A stretch of 64,000 nt of DNA from Acorus gramineus (lineage: Eukaryota; Streptophyta; Magnoliopsida; Acorales; Acoraceae): assembly GCA_030737835.1 (NCBI GenBank), contig JAUJYN010000012.1:7005003-7069002 (forward strand). The letters are read 5' to 3'. The stretch's first letter is position 1, and every line of letters begins with the position of its first letter. Below the pieces are notes generated by a model, which was not told the DNA's origin, did no database searches, and saw only the letters and a list, made by a program, of their open reading frames with translations. Below are positions 46,273-58,015 of this stretch, in pieces. The position numbers and the translations under genes are program-made.

Positions 46273-46635
46273 CTTATCTATGCCAATGGATAAAAATATC
46301 ATTCTCTGTCATTTTAAAAAATTTATCTCACCTAACAGATTCACACAGATTCAAAAAACTGTCACATCTATCAAATCAATCATATATCTCTCACACTATT
46401 CTCAGGAGATATAATTGTCATTTAAAAAATCATAAACTCTTATTCATCCTTTATCAACCATTTATCATCACTTTATTCAAGGTGAACCAAACAACAAAAA
46501 AGTCATTTTTACATTTCCCAATGAGAATAACAAAAAAGACAACCAAACAAAAAGTTGTTTATTCAGCTTGGATTGTTATCTATCTCAGTATAACTATCAG
46601 AAGCGAATAACCTAATATCACACCCCATATGGGGG
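46110..46635. mobile_element. MITE (CCCCxGTATGGxGTGG family), full copy 1
   Basis: Inverted tips CCCCGTATGGCGTGG and CACCCCATATGGGGG are 526 bp apart. The sequence is nearly identical to 61567-62094. A clean target duplication is not visible here. Its open frame is not a gene; the same frame appears in the other copy only because the DNA is repeated. Confidence 0.85.
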
Positions 46636-47190
46636 ATAGAGTTTGTGTGCGACCTATTATTGGTTGCTTTTTGGATAGGAAAATGTTACACTCATACTTA
46701 TTCTCAGTCAGTTTCTCAGACCCCACGTAGGATCCGACGTGGCGAGATTGGCTAACGTAGATTTGTTTTTGTATTCCTTTGACGGACTCCGGATGGGTGT
46801 TTCAAATTTTAAAATTCCTCGATAAGAACCCCTGACACTACATTAAATGATTGTCTGATTAATTTAAATAATATAATATTTACTTTTTAATACTTCTCAC
46901 CTCGAAACGGAGCACTGACATTGATTTGATTTGTTGAGTGGATGTTTCTAAACATACGCTTTTTGTCCAAAAAAAAAGTGCATGCTCTTACTATACAGGT
47001 ATATACCTCGATTATATGATATATACCATGCAACACAAATATGTCTGACGTGACTACTGAGGACAGGCTTATCTGAGGTCTGACAAAAAACTTTCAAAGT
47101 CTTTTATTGAAACTTCTTTCTCTCTCCTCTTTCGTCCCATAAAACTTACATGCTCTCTCTCTTTGACTAACCCTTTCGTCTTCCACAAAA

Positions 47191-47195
<5 letters not shown>

Positions 47196-47234
<39 letters not shown>
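47196..47234. repeat. (CT)n microsatellite
   Basis: About 19 CT units inside a longer pyrimidine-rich tract that precedes an ATG at 47276. Confidence 0.95.
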
Positions 47235-47237
<3 letters not shown>

Positions 47238-47420
47238 CTTCACCTCTCTCACTCAACCTCTCTGATCTCATCGATATGGCTTACGTCCACTTCCTTCAAG
47301 TGTGGTATTTCTGCTGCATCTTCACCGTGTTGCTAGTATGGTTCCTATGCTGCGTTTTCACCATTGACTTTGAAGCATGGATCTTCTGCATCTTCACTAT
47401 CGTCTCATTTTCGATTGTTG

Positions 47421-47708
47421 TTTCTTTATTTTCTTTTGTTAACATATGGTTTCATAAATTCCTTCTCGTAAAAATTCTTGTTTTTCTTATTTTCTTTTGT
47501 TAGCATATGGTATTATAAATCATTTTTCACATAGATTCTTTATTTTCTTATTTTCTTTTGGTAGCACATGGTTTCAAAAATATAATTTTCACAGATATTG
47601 TTGTTTTCCTTATTTTCTTTCGTTAGCGTATGGTTTCATAAATCATTTTTCACAAAGATTCTTTGTTTTCTTATTTTCTTCTGATAGCATATGGTTTCAT
47701 AAATCACT
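47421..47708. repeat. Minisatellite, about 61 bp unit, five copies
   Basis: Units contain TTTCTTATTTTCTTTTG, TAGCATATGGTTTCATAAAT and TTTTTCACA.ATTCTT, beginning near 47421, 47484, 47544, 47604 and 47665. Open frames across it are repeats of F, S and I codons. Confidence 0.9.
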
Positions 47709-48029
47709 GTCTTTCATTCAATGACTTGGTGTTTCAATTGTTTTTAATCTTAACTTGTATCTTTGAAAATAAACATTGCTGATTAAAAAATTCATCCAAA
47801 TATGCCATGTTAAAAATTAAAATTCGTGCTATATAAGCATACACCCTTTTTTACTACTATATACTTACATTAGGCTAGTATATACCACTTTACGGATTAT
47901 TCGTCGAATATTGGTTTCATAAATCAAATATTTTAATCTTAAATCAATTTCTTCCCTATTTCAATTTTTTTTTAATATTAACGTGTATTTTTGTTGGATA
48001 TGTTATCTTCATCGTTCATAAACACCGGT

Positions 48030-48329
48030 GCTTCATGTGATTTAACATTTGCTTTGTGCCTATGTGATACACCACCTACCCATGCCTTCAGGTTTCTCTT
48101 CAGTTGAGAAATTTACAAAGGAACTCAAAAGAGTCATCCTGCACATGCATGTGCCAATCAATGCTATTACACCGTCTTCTTCTTCCCCAACTAAGGAGAG
48201 GAAGAGGAAACATAAGGGTCATAATAGGGGTCATAAGAGGGAACAACGCTATGATTACCGCTGGATTTATGGGTGATGAATTTTGTAAAGAACCAAATCC
48301 GTATCGGCCCATCAGACGACCCAAGTGAG
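48030..48329 (+). other. Possible gene fragment, basic tail (unrecognised)
   Basis: A plus-strand frame ending at 48276 reads FTKELKRVILHMHVPINAIT, then SSSSPTKERKRKHKGHNRGH, a basic tail. The stretch is GC-richer than its flanks and followed by a (GA)n run. I found no splice partners and recognise no family, so it is recorded only as a candidate. Confidence 0.25.
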
Positions 48330-48438
48330 AAGTCCATGAAGTAGAGGAGGCTGTGCAACCCATGTCACCTCGTCTATGGGCTCTTTGATACCAGAGTGGG
48401 CAACTATACGAGGATCTGATCAGTCACCCAACCAGTTT

Positions 48439-48464
48439 AGAGAGAGAGAGAGAGAGAGAGAGAG
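48439..48464. repeat. (AG)n microsatellite
   Basis: About 13 AG units. Complementary in sequence to the (CT)n run 1.2 kb upstream. Confidence 0.9.
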
Positions 48465-48947
48465 GGATGGTGACTGTAATGTTAGATTTTTTCATATCAT
48501 GTTTGTTAGTGTTTTTGACTTTTTGTTAGACTGAATGTAATGTTTGGGTGAGTTAAATTAACAGTGGGCTTGGGTCATTAAAAGAAAATAAAGATATGTT
48601 ATTACTTATTATCGGTTCTGACGAGTACATATGATAGGGTCTGGATGATCGGGTCAGATCCATATCAGGTCTCGAGTTCTTCAGATTAGATATTTTAAAC
48701 CTTTTTATCGGGTTGGGTCCAAATCAACCCGCGACCTACTCTAAAGTTATGTTAAATAGTTAACAAAATCGCTATCATTGATAAGAGAAGTAATTACATT
48801 TCAGTGTGATAAGAAAGGGAAAGAAACAGATAAAATAGCCCATGTAGAAAAGCATCTCAATTCCTACTGGGATACTCACACACACGGGAAAAAAAACACC
48901 AGATCTTCATAAACCATGCTAGTATCTCATAAACCATGCCCTACAGA

Positions 48948-51900
48948 TTAATCTTCAAACCCTCTTACATCCACGCTCCACTACATCAAATAAAAGGTTA
49001 ATGTCAGATCATAGAAAGAAAGAAACAGACAAATAGAAAGAACAAAAAAATCACATAATAATCTTACGTTCTGCATTTTATCGCACTTCCGACGGTAATT
49101 TACTTCCATCGATGTCAAAATAAACTCCTTCTCTTCCTGCCGTCCAAGTTTTCAATATTCAGTGATATACAAATAAAACACACAAATAATTAATTAATCA
49201 AAAATCACCGCAGTTCAAGAAAACTTGAAAAGACATTTGTAATTCCCGGGAGTAACATGAAGTGATCATTTTCTGAAAGCATTGATTTTTTTCTCTCTCT
49301 AGTAATGCAAAGTTACCTCCTCTGTACGTCCGTTCCGCATCATTGCAAAAGGAATACTAGACTGCGCAAAATACATAAATTCAGCTCGTAAGAAACCAAA
49401 TGTAACATGGAAAAGTCAATTGCATCAAAAACAAAAAAAAAAAACAACCTAAATGATTACCAGGATTGAGCATTTAAAAATAGCTGCTAAACGTGAGTCA
49501 TCAAAGCGCGATCTAATCCATGAATTTGCATACTTGAAGTCCTTGTACTTCTGTTCACTAAGGTCATCCTGCAACCATAATAAAGAAAACACTAATCCCC
49601 CAGATAGAATGTATTGTCAATTCAAAAGCCTGATGAATGTCATTCCCCCCATAGCCTTACCAGTACAACAATTTTCTTATAAATTTCATTCCTGTATTCC
49701 ATCATTATGCGCTCTTGTTCAAGAAGGTCCAACATATGCAGGCGCACCTACAATAATAATATATACTCATCACAACTGTGCATTATAAAAAATATAACAT
49801 ATAAATTAAACTGCACCATGCATACCTTTATTAGATGAAATCTGTCAAAGGCATTCAATAATGGATATTGATCCCCTGAGGTTTCCATAATTTTTTTAAC
49901 GTCATCAAGTGTACTGTAATACTGCCAATCAGGGAGAAAAGAATCTCAATCAGTGTTTAATGTGATAAATATTGAAAATTCCAATCCGTACCTTTATATC
50001 CGGAGTATCTCTTAGGAGCTTCTCAAAAGCACGATGCTGTTTTGTCCTCTCCTCCTTCAACAAATAGACAACGCAATCAAGGTAATGAATGCTAAATGCT
50101 AGCATTTCAAAATAGAAGCAAGAGTGCTAAAGTAGTAAGAATTTTTGGCAGGGACGCCACGATTCTAAAGGAACTGAGTTTTACAAAATTTATTAGTACA
50201 ACATTTCAAAATAGAAGCATGTTTATTTACCCTGCATCATGAACCTACACATGGCTTGAAAGTACAACACATATTGTATATAATATGCAAAAACTAAAAA
50301 CATATTTTTGGCTCACATAAAATGAGTGTGTATCTCAAAGGGAGGTTTATGCTGAAAACATATAGTCGACTTCCATGTTGCTTCTTTGAGATTGGGTAAA
50401 ATTCATTTTAGTGAGGTTTGTTGTAAATAAAAAATTTCTGATTTAGGGCATGTGGGAACATGTTTTTGCTCATTATTTGCTGTTTTATGTTTTCTTATTC
50501 TTTATATTCACAAATCCCTCATCTCCATTGTTTTGAGGAATTTTTGCTGCTAATCTTTGCTAATCTACTACTGATCAAGGAGAGGCTACCTCTAAACCAG
50601 AAAAAGGCACTAAACTAAAGCCTTTTTCCCCCATGGTAGGTGGAGGTCCAATTTGGTGTACACACACATTCCTACTTAGGCCCAAGTGGGTGGGTGTGGC
50701 AGTGACAAGGATGAATTTTCCAATCAGTATGTAGTATTCCTAGAGTTGGAAAAATCTTTTCATTTAACTTGATATAATCTAAAACATCAATCCAAAATAA
50801 ATAGTGCACGATCATACTATTTCATTGTTTTAACATCTTTAATAGAATAAACTGATAAGCACCAACACATAAAGTTGTCCTTTTACGTGGCCGCAAGTCT
50901 GAACAGTGATGAGTTCTACAGCTTGATGGCCCCCACTAAGGAGCTTCAACAAGTTTATATTCAAGAAGGGGATGTAGACTCAGTGATTTGGATTCCTAGG
51001 CCGAGACAGGGATTTTTGGTATGCCTTATGGAGAAGGAACATGCGGCCCTTCCCTCTGATCGCTGGGAAGACAAATGAGGTTTGGGGACCTAAAATACCA
51101 TCAAGATCCACTATTTTGTGTGGCTGGATATCAGAGAAGAGTGCTAACTAAGGAATATAGGGCAAAATGGACAGCATAAGAGAATTTGGCTTGCATTCCC
51201 TGTACTTTTGAACACACGACAGTGGAGCACCTATTTGGTTTTGCCTGATGATTAGAAGAAGTCTGGGACATGGTAGCGATGGCAACAAGCCTAAGAGTAA
51301 ATTTCTCAACCTTGGATGGCATGTGGGAAGCTGGCAAGGCCTTTCGAGGGAGGGGGGATAGAAGCATAAGCACAAAGATATCTCAAATCATTTGTTCCGA
51401 TGACGGTTTGGCTATCTGGTTAATTCGAAACCATGCACCATTCAAGGGATCGACACCATATGTGGAGAGCATTTGGGACATGTTCCAATGTTTCATCAAG
51501 GATTGGGGATGTCTTTGTGCAAAGGCAAGGAGGGTGGTGTTGGTTAATGGAAAATATGTAATTGATATTTAATTTTTCCGAGCCAGCCCTCAAGTAGGAT
51601 TCTCTCCTGCTCAGGGCAAATGGGTATCTGTAGCTATCTCTTATTTAATTTAATATATTTATGTAGGTAGCCTACCAGGAACTAAATAAAACAAAGAACA
51701 CCCCAGTGGAACTAGTATGGTAGAAAAGATATCTATCCTACTTTCACAAGCCAAAATCCAAAAAAACTTATGTTATTGCTCTTAATTTTCCTACCTTCCG
51801 GGCAAACCCTAGGTTTGTCCTACATCACCATAGAATTTAAAAGATATAAAGGAAAAAAGGAACTTGCATACAATAAAAAAAATAGAGTAGCCATATATGT

Positions 51901-53235
51901 ATTCAAGAAAAAGAAAATGAAACAAGCCCAAGGAGGGGAAAATAGTGTAAAAAAAAAATACATTGTTTATGATTCTCCTTCTCATAGAGATCTTCGAAGC
52001 AAAACAAAGATTAAAGGTAAAGGTCAAAAGAATTAAAGCCTCATAACTAATCCCAAGACAAGGGGTCCCATATAAGGAAAAACCATTACATCCCTTTCGG
52101 CCTTTCCATGATCTAAATTTGTTTGGACAAATGATCCATCCTCAGATGTTATCCAATCTTTTTAAAAAAATCTCATTAAAACACCAATGATGGCATTACG
52201 TCATTTCCTTCACAGATTCCATGACACGCTGGCCATAAAACCTTGAAGCTCTATTGATCCAAGATTCCTTTGTAATTTTGCTCCAATATGATTAAATATA
52301 AAGTGGATACCCAAAACACACAAGGAAAAACAACAAAGCCAAGGTCAGCACCGAGGCCAACACGGAGCTGAAAAAAGCACAAAAGCTAGGGCTCGATAGA
52401 AGAGGATTCTACCAAAGGTCCTAGAAAACCATCACATCTAGACGGCTCGCTATTACTCAATAAAAATCCTCCCTCCCGAATGCAACATACAACTAGCCCC
52501 AGCGCACAACCTCCCCCAATCTTTAATGAGCCAAATAACCAACTCCCATATATTCTCCATGCACGAAGTAGAAACCTTGAAGATTCCTTTGTAGGTCAAT
52601 GAGGTTGACAACTCAATTGAAGATGCATGATATCCATCTCGATGGATATCAATAGGGTTGATTGTAGGAACCCACTTTTTTAGGACCTTTCTTTGCGCCA
52701 ATGGACATTTCATGTTGATGTCACCCGATCCCTGTACCTCCAACGGCATCCGCAAGGATTTAAAAACGACTACCATCGCCTTTTCACACAGAAGAGGAGG
52801 GGCCTCTATCTTAGTGAGTATCGCATTCCTGCAACCTTGTTTACCTCCATGCTCGACCTTTGTATTCTAAATTCTTATTATAATCTTTATAAATATTATC
52901 AAAGAGAAACAATCATATAGCTACATGCAAATTAGAATTGCATATGCATCATCAGTAATTAAAAAAGAACCTAGTTCATTTTATCTTTATTGAAAGGTAC
53001 AGTAAAAATTATTTGTAAAAAGGGATCAAGGAACAAGTAATGAGGGCAATCTTCTAGAACTTGGCAAAAACATCATAAACGAGTGCCATTCTATCAATTT
53101 GAAAATAACTGAAAGTGGTGCTTTACTGCTTTCTGTTTCTATAGAAGATGAGGCACCCAATGCTTGTTCGGTTAAAAAATTATCTAAGCTTGGGGGTTAT
53201 GGAATATAGTCAACCAGGGGATAGACTGATAGATG

Positions 53236-53269
<34 letters not shown>

Positions 53270-53850
53270 TATGTTTTTTGGTACTCAACAACAACATCTA
53301 CACAGGTCAATCAACAAATAATAAAATTCAACAAACAAGCAAAGCAAATGACCTACTACTTCTGTCAAAGGCATAGAGAAATTTTTAGGGTTGGGTGTAT
53401 ATATTTTTATATATTTATTTTTCCGGGTGAAGAGGGAACATACATAGATTTCAAAAGAAGAGAGGGGAGGATCTTCATCGTCATCATCAGAGAAATATGG
53501 AATCTCAGGCAATCTTTTCCTCAAATTCTCGATCTCCTGTAAGAGCTCCTCCACCTCCTTCCTTTCCTTCTCCACCTCCCTCGTCAAGGCCTCTAGACCG
53601 GAATCCACATTATCACAATCGACATATGTGGATTCTATCCGCCGGTACTTCAGCTCCCTCATCTCATCTCCCTTTCAAAAAAATAAAACAAAATAAATAA
53701 TTCAAAAAAAAAAAAAACTAACCCTAGCCTTATCAATCCATCTATCCGTAAATTATAAAAACACAACAAATATGATCAACTGCTTACGGCAATCCATTGA
53801 TCCTGATTTTCTGATTCCGCCATGAACGAATCGCACTCAACGCCGACCAT
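48948..53850 (-). CDS. Coiled-coil protein gene B, intact paralogue of gene A (unknown function)
   Basis: Nine coding exons, minus strand: 53788-53850, 53444-53671, 49992-50054, 49826-49921, 49661-49747, 49461-49568, 49317-49361, 49068-49136 and 48948-48980. Every exon is a multiple of three with GT-AG borders, giving 263 codons and a TAA. It starts MVGVECDSFMAESENQDQWI. Exon 2 is highly charged (LTREVEKERKEVEELLQEIE, then NLRKRLPEIPYFSDDDDEDP), a likely coiled coil with an acidic end. Later exons carry EERTKQHRAFEKLL, QYPLLNAFDRFHLIK and LLEQERIMMEYRNEIYKKIV. The exon series parallels gene A, the evidence that both are real genes. I know no family for it. The 3.4 kb intron 2 holds LINE debris on both strands. 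The TATA-like GCGTATATAAC at 53916-53926 suggests that, unlike gene A, it needs no 5' UTR intron. Confidence 0.75.
50875..51600 (+). mobile_element. LINE fragment (zf-RVT region), decayed
   Basis: Plus-strand frames interrupted by stops and shifts read SVIWIPRPRQGF, then TVEHLFGF, then LAIWLIRNHAPFKGS and IWDMFQCFIKDWGCL. This is the order found between the reverse transcriptase and RNase H of plant LINEs. It sits antisense inside gene B intron 2. Confidence 0.65.
52440..52800 (-). mobile_element. Second LINE-like fragment, opposite strand
   Basis: The minus-strand frame contains MENIWELVIWLIKDWGRLCA, which matches the tail of the fragment at 51470-51530. The rest is not recognisable. It lies in gene B intron 2 in the gene's own orientation. 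Confidence 0.5.
53236..53266. repeat. (TA)n microsatellite
   Basis: About 15 TA units in gene B intron 2, close to the donor of the exon at 53444-53671. Confidence 0.9.
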
Positions 53851-53926
53851 CCTTGAAAAACCCTAAAAGCTGAAAAGGCGAAAACGAAAACAGCCAAACA
53901 AACCCAACTATGTATGTTATATACGC

Positions 53927-55384
53927 TTGCTTCTTTGGCCGTGCATCCAACGGTTGTGACAAAAAAATAGTTTCTCTGATGGGAGAACAAATTAGACGGT
54001 CGATTACCCAAGACTTCTGCCGGTGACGGGCTTGGCGATCAGATGTTCTCCTCTTCAAGATGATGGAGGTGCGGCTAGGTTTCCAACCCAGATAGACGTC
54101 TTGAGGAGATGTCCAAAACACAGAAGACGGCGTGAATCGTCCTTTTTTTTTATAAGTCATGCACGTGATACCCACATGCTGTCTGAAGAGATGTCAGAAG
54201 GGGATTGATGTTCACAGGCTCACCCTGTGTCACCTACACAGGAGTTCCAGCAAGAGTCGATAAGATTTGTTTTTGGGGAAATCGATATATAACTCCATGT
54301 TAACTAATTCCATATTAGCCCCTTTAAACTTAAAAAATCATTACACATCCCTAAAAACTATGCATGGTTAACGGATGTACCCCTTGAGTTAAACTGTTTC
54401 AATAAATACATTCAAATAAATTCCTAAAAATATGAAAAATCTGATTTAGTATTTTTAATGATAAAAATACTCCTGCCTTTTCTTGAAAATTCTTCAATTA
54501 TCCTATACTCACCAATGGTAGAAAAAAAAAGGGAAAACTCGATGTAACTCCTTAGAAACTTATGAAAATAAAAAAAGATCTATGTAAAATCGGTAAATCC
54601 CCTTATAGTCAACTACAAATTTAGTTAGTATATTACTATACTATAATTTATCAAGTAATTTTAAATGGTATTATAGGAATTTACCATGTATGGTTAGAGT
54701 CAACCACAAATCTGGCTAATTTCAATTACAATATGCAATAAAATAAATATTATTTAATAAGATAGAGACCTAAGATGATTTACTGATTTTATGTGGATTT
54801 TTTTCGATTTTTATAAGTTTATAGAGAGCCAATTCGAATTTTTTTTAGTTTTAAGTCCCTCTAAACATGTCTATTTAGAGATCGATCCCTCTTATTCATA
54901 ATTCTTTTTAAATCCCAAATTTCAACTACATATTTCATTTTTAGTCCCTCCGTCAAACTTCAATCCATCTATGTTAGTTTATGAATGTTATTTTATTTTT
55001 AAATCATTCTAAACTATGTTATTGAGTGATCTGTCTCAATCTTTTCATTTTTCATTTCCCTATCTTTTCATTTTATTAGTCCATGGATAAAATGTCTGTA
55101 TGATTTTATAAATATTTTGATATTTAAAACTTAAATACAAAATGTTTGATGAAATATTTAAAGCAAAACTACATTTGCATTGTTAGGTATCCAGTGACAA
55201 TTTAACCGTTATTCAACACTGCATATGTCTACCCAATCTGATATTGCATTATCTTATAGTTTTAGCTGTTTAATTATGATTGATTATATAAGCAGAAGAA
55301 AAATGATTACATAAGCAAATTTTGAAGATTTTGTCATTAAATTTTTATTTAAATGATTTTTCTTCGTTGAAAGTTGTGAAATAT
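53927..55384. other. Upstream region of gene B and AT-rich intergenic DNA
   Basis: 53930-54240 is mixed-composition and may hold upstream promoter sequence. 54250-55380 is AT-rich with two diverged copies of a phrase like GGGAAAACTCGATGTAACTCC (near 54278 and 54532). No gene was found. Confidence 0.5.
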
Positions 55385-55387
55385 TAA

Positions 55388-56022
55388 GCCCCCGTTTGGA
55401 TTGAGGAATTGAGTTATTCTAGATAGATAACTATGTCAGTATAGATAACAATTCTACATGAATAAGAGATTTTATGTTTGTTTGTGTTTTTTTTTATTCT
55501 CATTGGAAAACGTAAGAATAAATGTTGAGTTGTTTGGTTGATGAAGAATAAAATATAAATAAGGTGTAAAAAGTTGATTTGACATGTGAGCCCTCTTGAT
55601 ATATAAGAGATGTTGATAAGTGATTTGATGTGATCAGATGTGTTTTTTTTTTTTATAAGTGGGCCCCACTTATCCATGGGAATAGATAAACTGAGTATAG
55701 CTTATCCTAGGCTCTTGTTTGGAACGGGAATAGGATTTATTCTTGAATATACATTTATCCGAGAATAAGTGAGTATAAATAAGGATAAAGTGATTTTGTG
55801 TTATCCGGGCTTTCCAAACACAACAAAATTTGTATTTGCGGTTATCCGGGGGTTTATTCTCATTCCAAACATGGGCTAGAGATTACTTAGAATTGTTATA
55901 CTCTCTTATACTCGTTTAAACCGATTTAGTAATACTAAGTATACTCTGTAAACAAACAGCTATTTTTTCTATCCATTCTTATACCACCTTATTCTCGCTT
56001 AACTCGTGACCCAAACAGGGGG
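55388..56022. mobile_element. Tourist-like MITE, copy 2, carrying a nested MITE
   Basis: Tips GCCCCCGTTTGGATTG and CCCAAACAGGGGG with TAA duplications (55385-55387 and 56023-56025). Same family as 14525-14910 but 635 bp long. Part of the extra length is the insertion at 55710-55875. Confidence 0.85.
55710..55875. mobile_element. Small MITE nested in MITE copy 2
   Basis: Bounded by GGCTCTTGTTTGGAACG and CATTCCAAACATGGG with CTA on both sides (55707-55709, 55876-55878). The uninterrupted version CTTATCCTAAGGTTACTTAG is present in copy 1 near 14758-14777. Confidence 0.8.
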
Positions 56023-56025
56023 TAA

Positions 56026-58015
56026 AAGAATAAGGGTCACCAAGCCATGATCCCATGCATCCATCTGACATGTCATGAGCTCACCATTTCAGCATGTTAG
56101 CTTCTTTGATCCTCTGACAAGATATTTAGCAAACTGGAAAATCAATTATAACAAATGGAACTAATCTTTTAGATCATGATTTCACCGTATGCAACATGGT
56201 GCGGTCCTAATAAAAACGTCACTAATAAAATAAAATAAAATATGTCTCAGGCTTAAAAATTAAGGGGATCAATTTGTTCACTTGCTTGCTAGACGTTCCT
56301 GTTTCTAAATGACCTGATTTGCAAAGGAAAAGATTCAAGTTCAGTGGATCCACAAAAAGAGATAAATTTAAGGGGCCGTTTGGTTCAGCGGAAAGCTGAT
56401 TTTAAGTCCTGATTTATAAGTGCAGATTATATAAGTTCTGATAAGTTTTAATCAGTTCAGAAGAAAAACTGTTTGGTTCAACAGAAATTATAAGCACTTA
56501 TTGCAAATAAGTGTGTTTGGTTCAGTACTAAAGAGTAGAGCTTATGATAAGGGTGTTTTGGTCCATTTAATAAGTGCTGAATGTAATTTGATGTTTGGTT
56601 GAAAACATGAAAACATGCTTTAAGATATCATAGATTATTGTTTTTTCCATTAAATACATCAACCACTAATGCTCTATGTAGAACAATGAAATATTTTCGT
56701 GGATTAGTCTACACGTGAAAAACAAATATTTTGTGTTAAATGTGTCGAGAACTCTGATAATTATAAATTTTCATCTATCTGTGGAGATTGCAAAGAAGAA
56801 AGTGAAGCACAAAAATTTTCAAATGCCATTGTTGAATAGTAGGGAGAGCAAAAAAATGAACTATATCACTTATAATCTGAAGAATGTTGCATAAACTACT
56901 GAAAATATGTACCCATTAACTCGGTTTCTTAGAGAAGAAGAGTCCACATAGACAAGAAAGAGCCTAATATATTAGTTGGTCCGACATAGGAATTAATTAT
57001 AACATGATTTGAAGATTTCAACACTCCGAAACATGGGGTATCCTTAATATGTTACAATCCTAAACATGGGGAAACCCTAAACAGTTTATTACTTTCCACA
57101 TTCCAAGGGAGTCGATCATAGTTAGCACATGAAAAGGTAGTCAAACAAAATGATAAGTGCAAAATGAAACATGAAGTAGATATTGCAATAATTGTGGCAC
57201 TACTATTTCTGATTTCTTGGTGGTCTTCTTGTTCTCATTGTACATGTCAATCTCTAACCCTCTTTTTTCCATATTTGTTAAATTGTTAAATTGAACGACT
57301 CAAAACACCCTACTTTCCAGCCCTCACAGCATAGACACCACAACAAATTAAAACCTCTTTCATCATTTGATTTTAGGTTTCACTGCACAACATTCGATTA
57401 TTCATTAGAGAACTCGCGTTATAAATTGTATTGAATCTTTGGTGTGGAATCTTGAACTTTGTTTAATAGTTGTCCACATGTTGATAAGAAAATAGTGTTA
57501 CATCAGAATAAAATAATGTGGTGGATTTTTTTGCTGTTGTTAATAGATCCCTTCTGAGTTTGTTCAGGAAAGCACACGCCATTCAACTAACACTACACAT
57601 TCTACAGTGGTTTCATACCAGTTTCTGAGTGGATGTGTCTGATTTTCTTGAATGATTAACTTTTGTCACACTTAATCAGTATGCTTAGGAGCAATTAAAG
57701 CCAGTTAATAATGTTTAGGAGCTTTTAGTCAGTTAATTTTTGTAATGCCAGTTAAATAGTTAATCAGTGAAGCTCAATGAATAATTCAATGAGGCCCCTC
57801 TAACCATATACTTGAAGCCAAAGATTTGTTTATGGAACTCAGTTTTGTTTTGGAAATGGATTATGAAACGTTTAGTGGGGAATAAAAAATAATTAGATGA
57901 AGCAAAGTGTTGCATTATAGACTAGATAATATAAAAGAAAAATACCCACATGGTAACACATGAGTTAAACTGGAATGAAACAGAGAGGACAGTTCTAATG
58001 CAATTTATAATAATT
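56026..58015. other. AT-rich intergenic stretch, no gene seen
   Basis: A GGGGCCGTTTGGTTCAGCGG phrase at 56374 looks like the left tip of another MITE, but no matching right end was found. The remainder shows no exon on either strand. Confidence 0.5.

Noticed and set aside
46251..46610. 119-codon plus-strand frame with a near-copy at 61739-62068
   Set aside because: Shared only because both lie in copies of the same MITE; the similarity covers the whole element including its non-coding tips.
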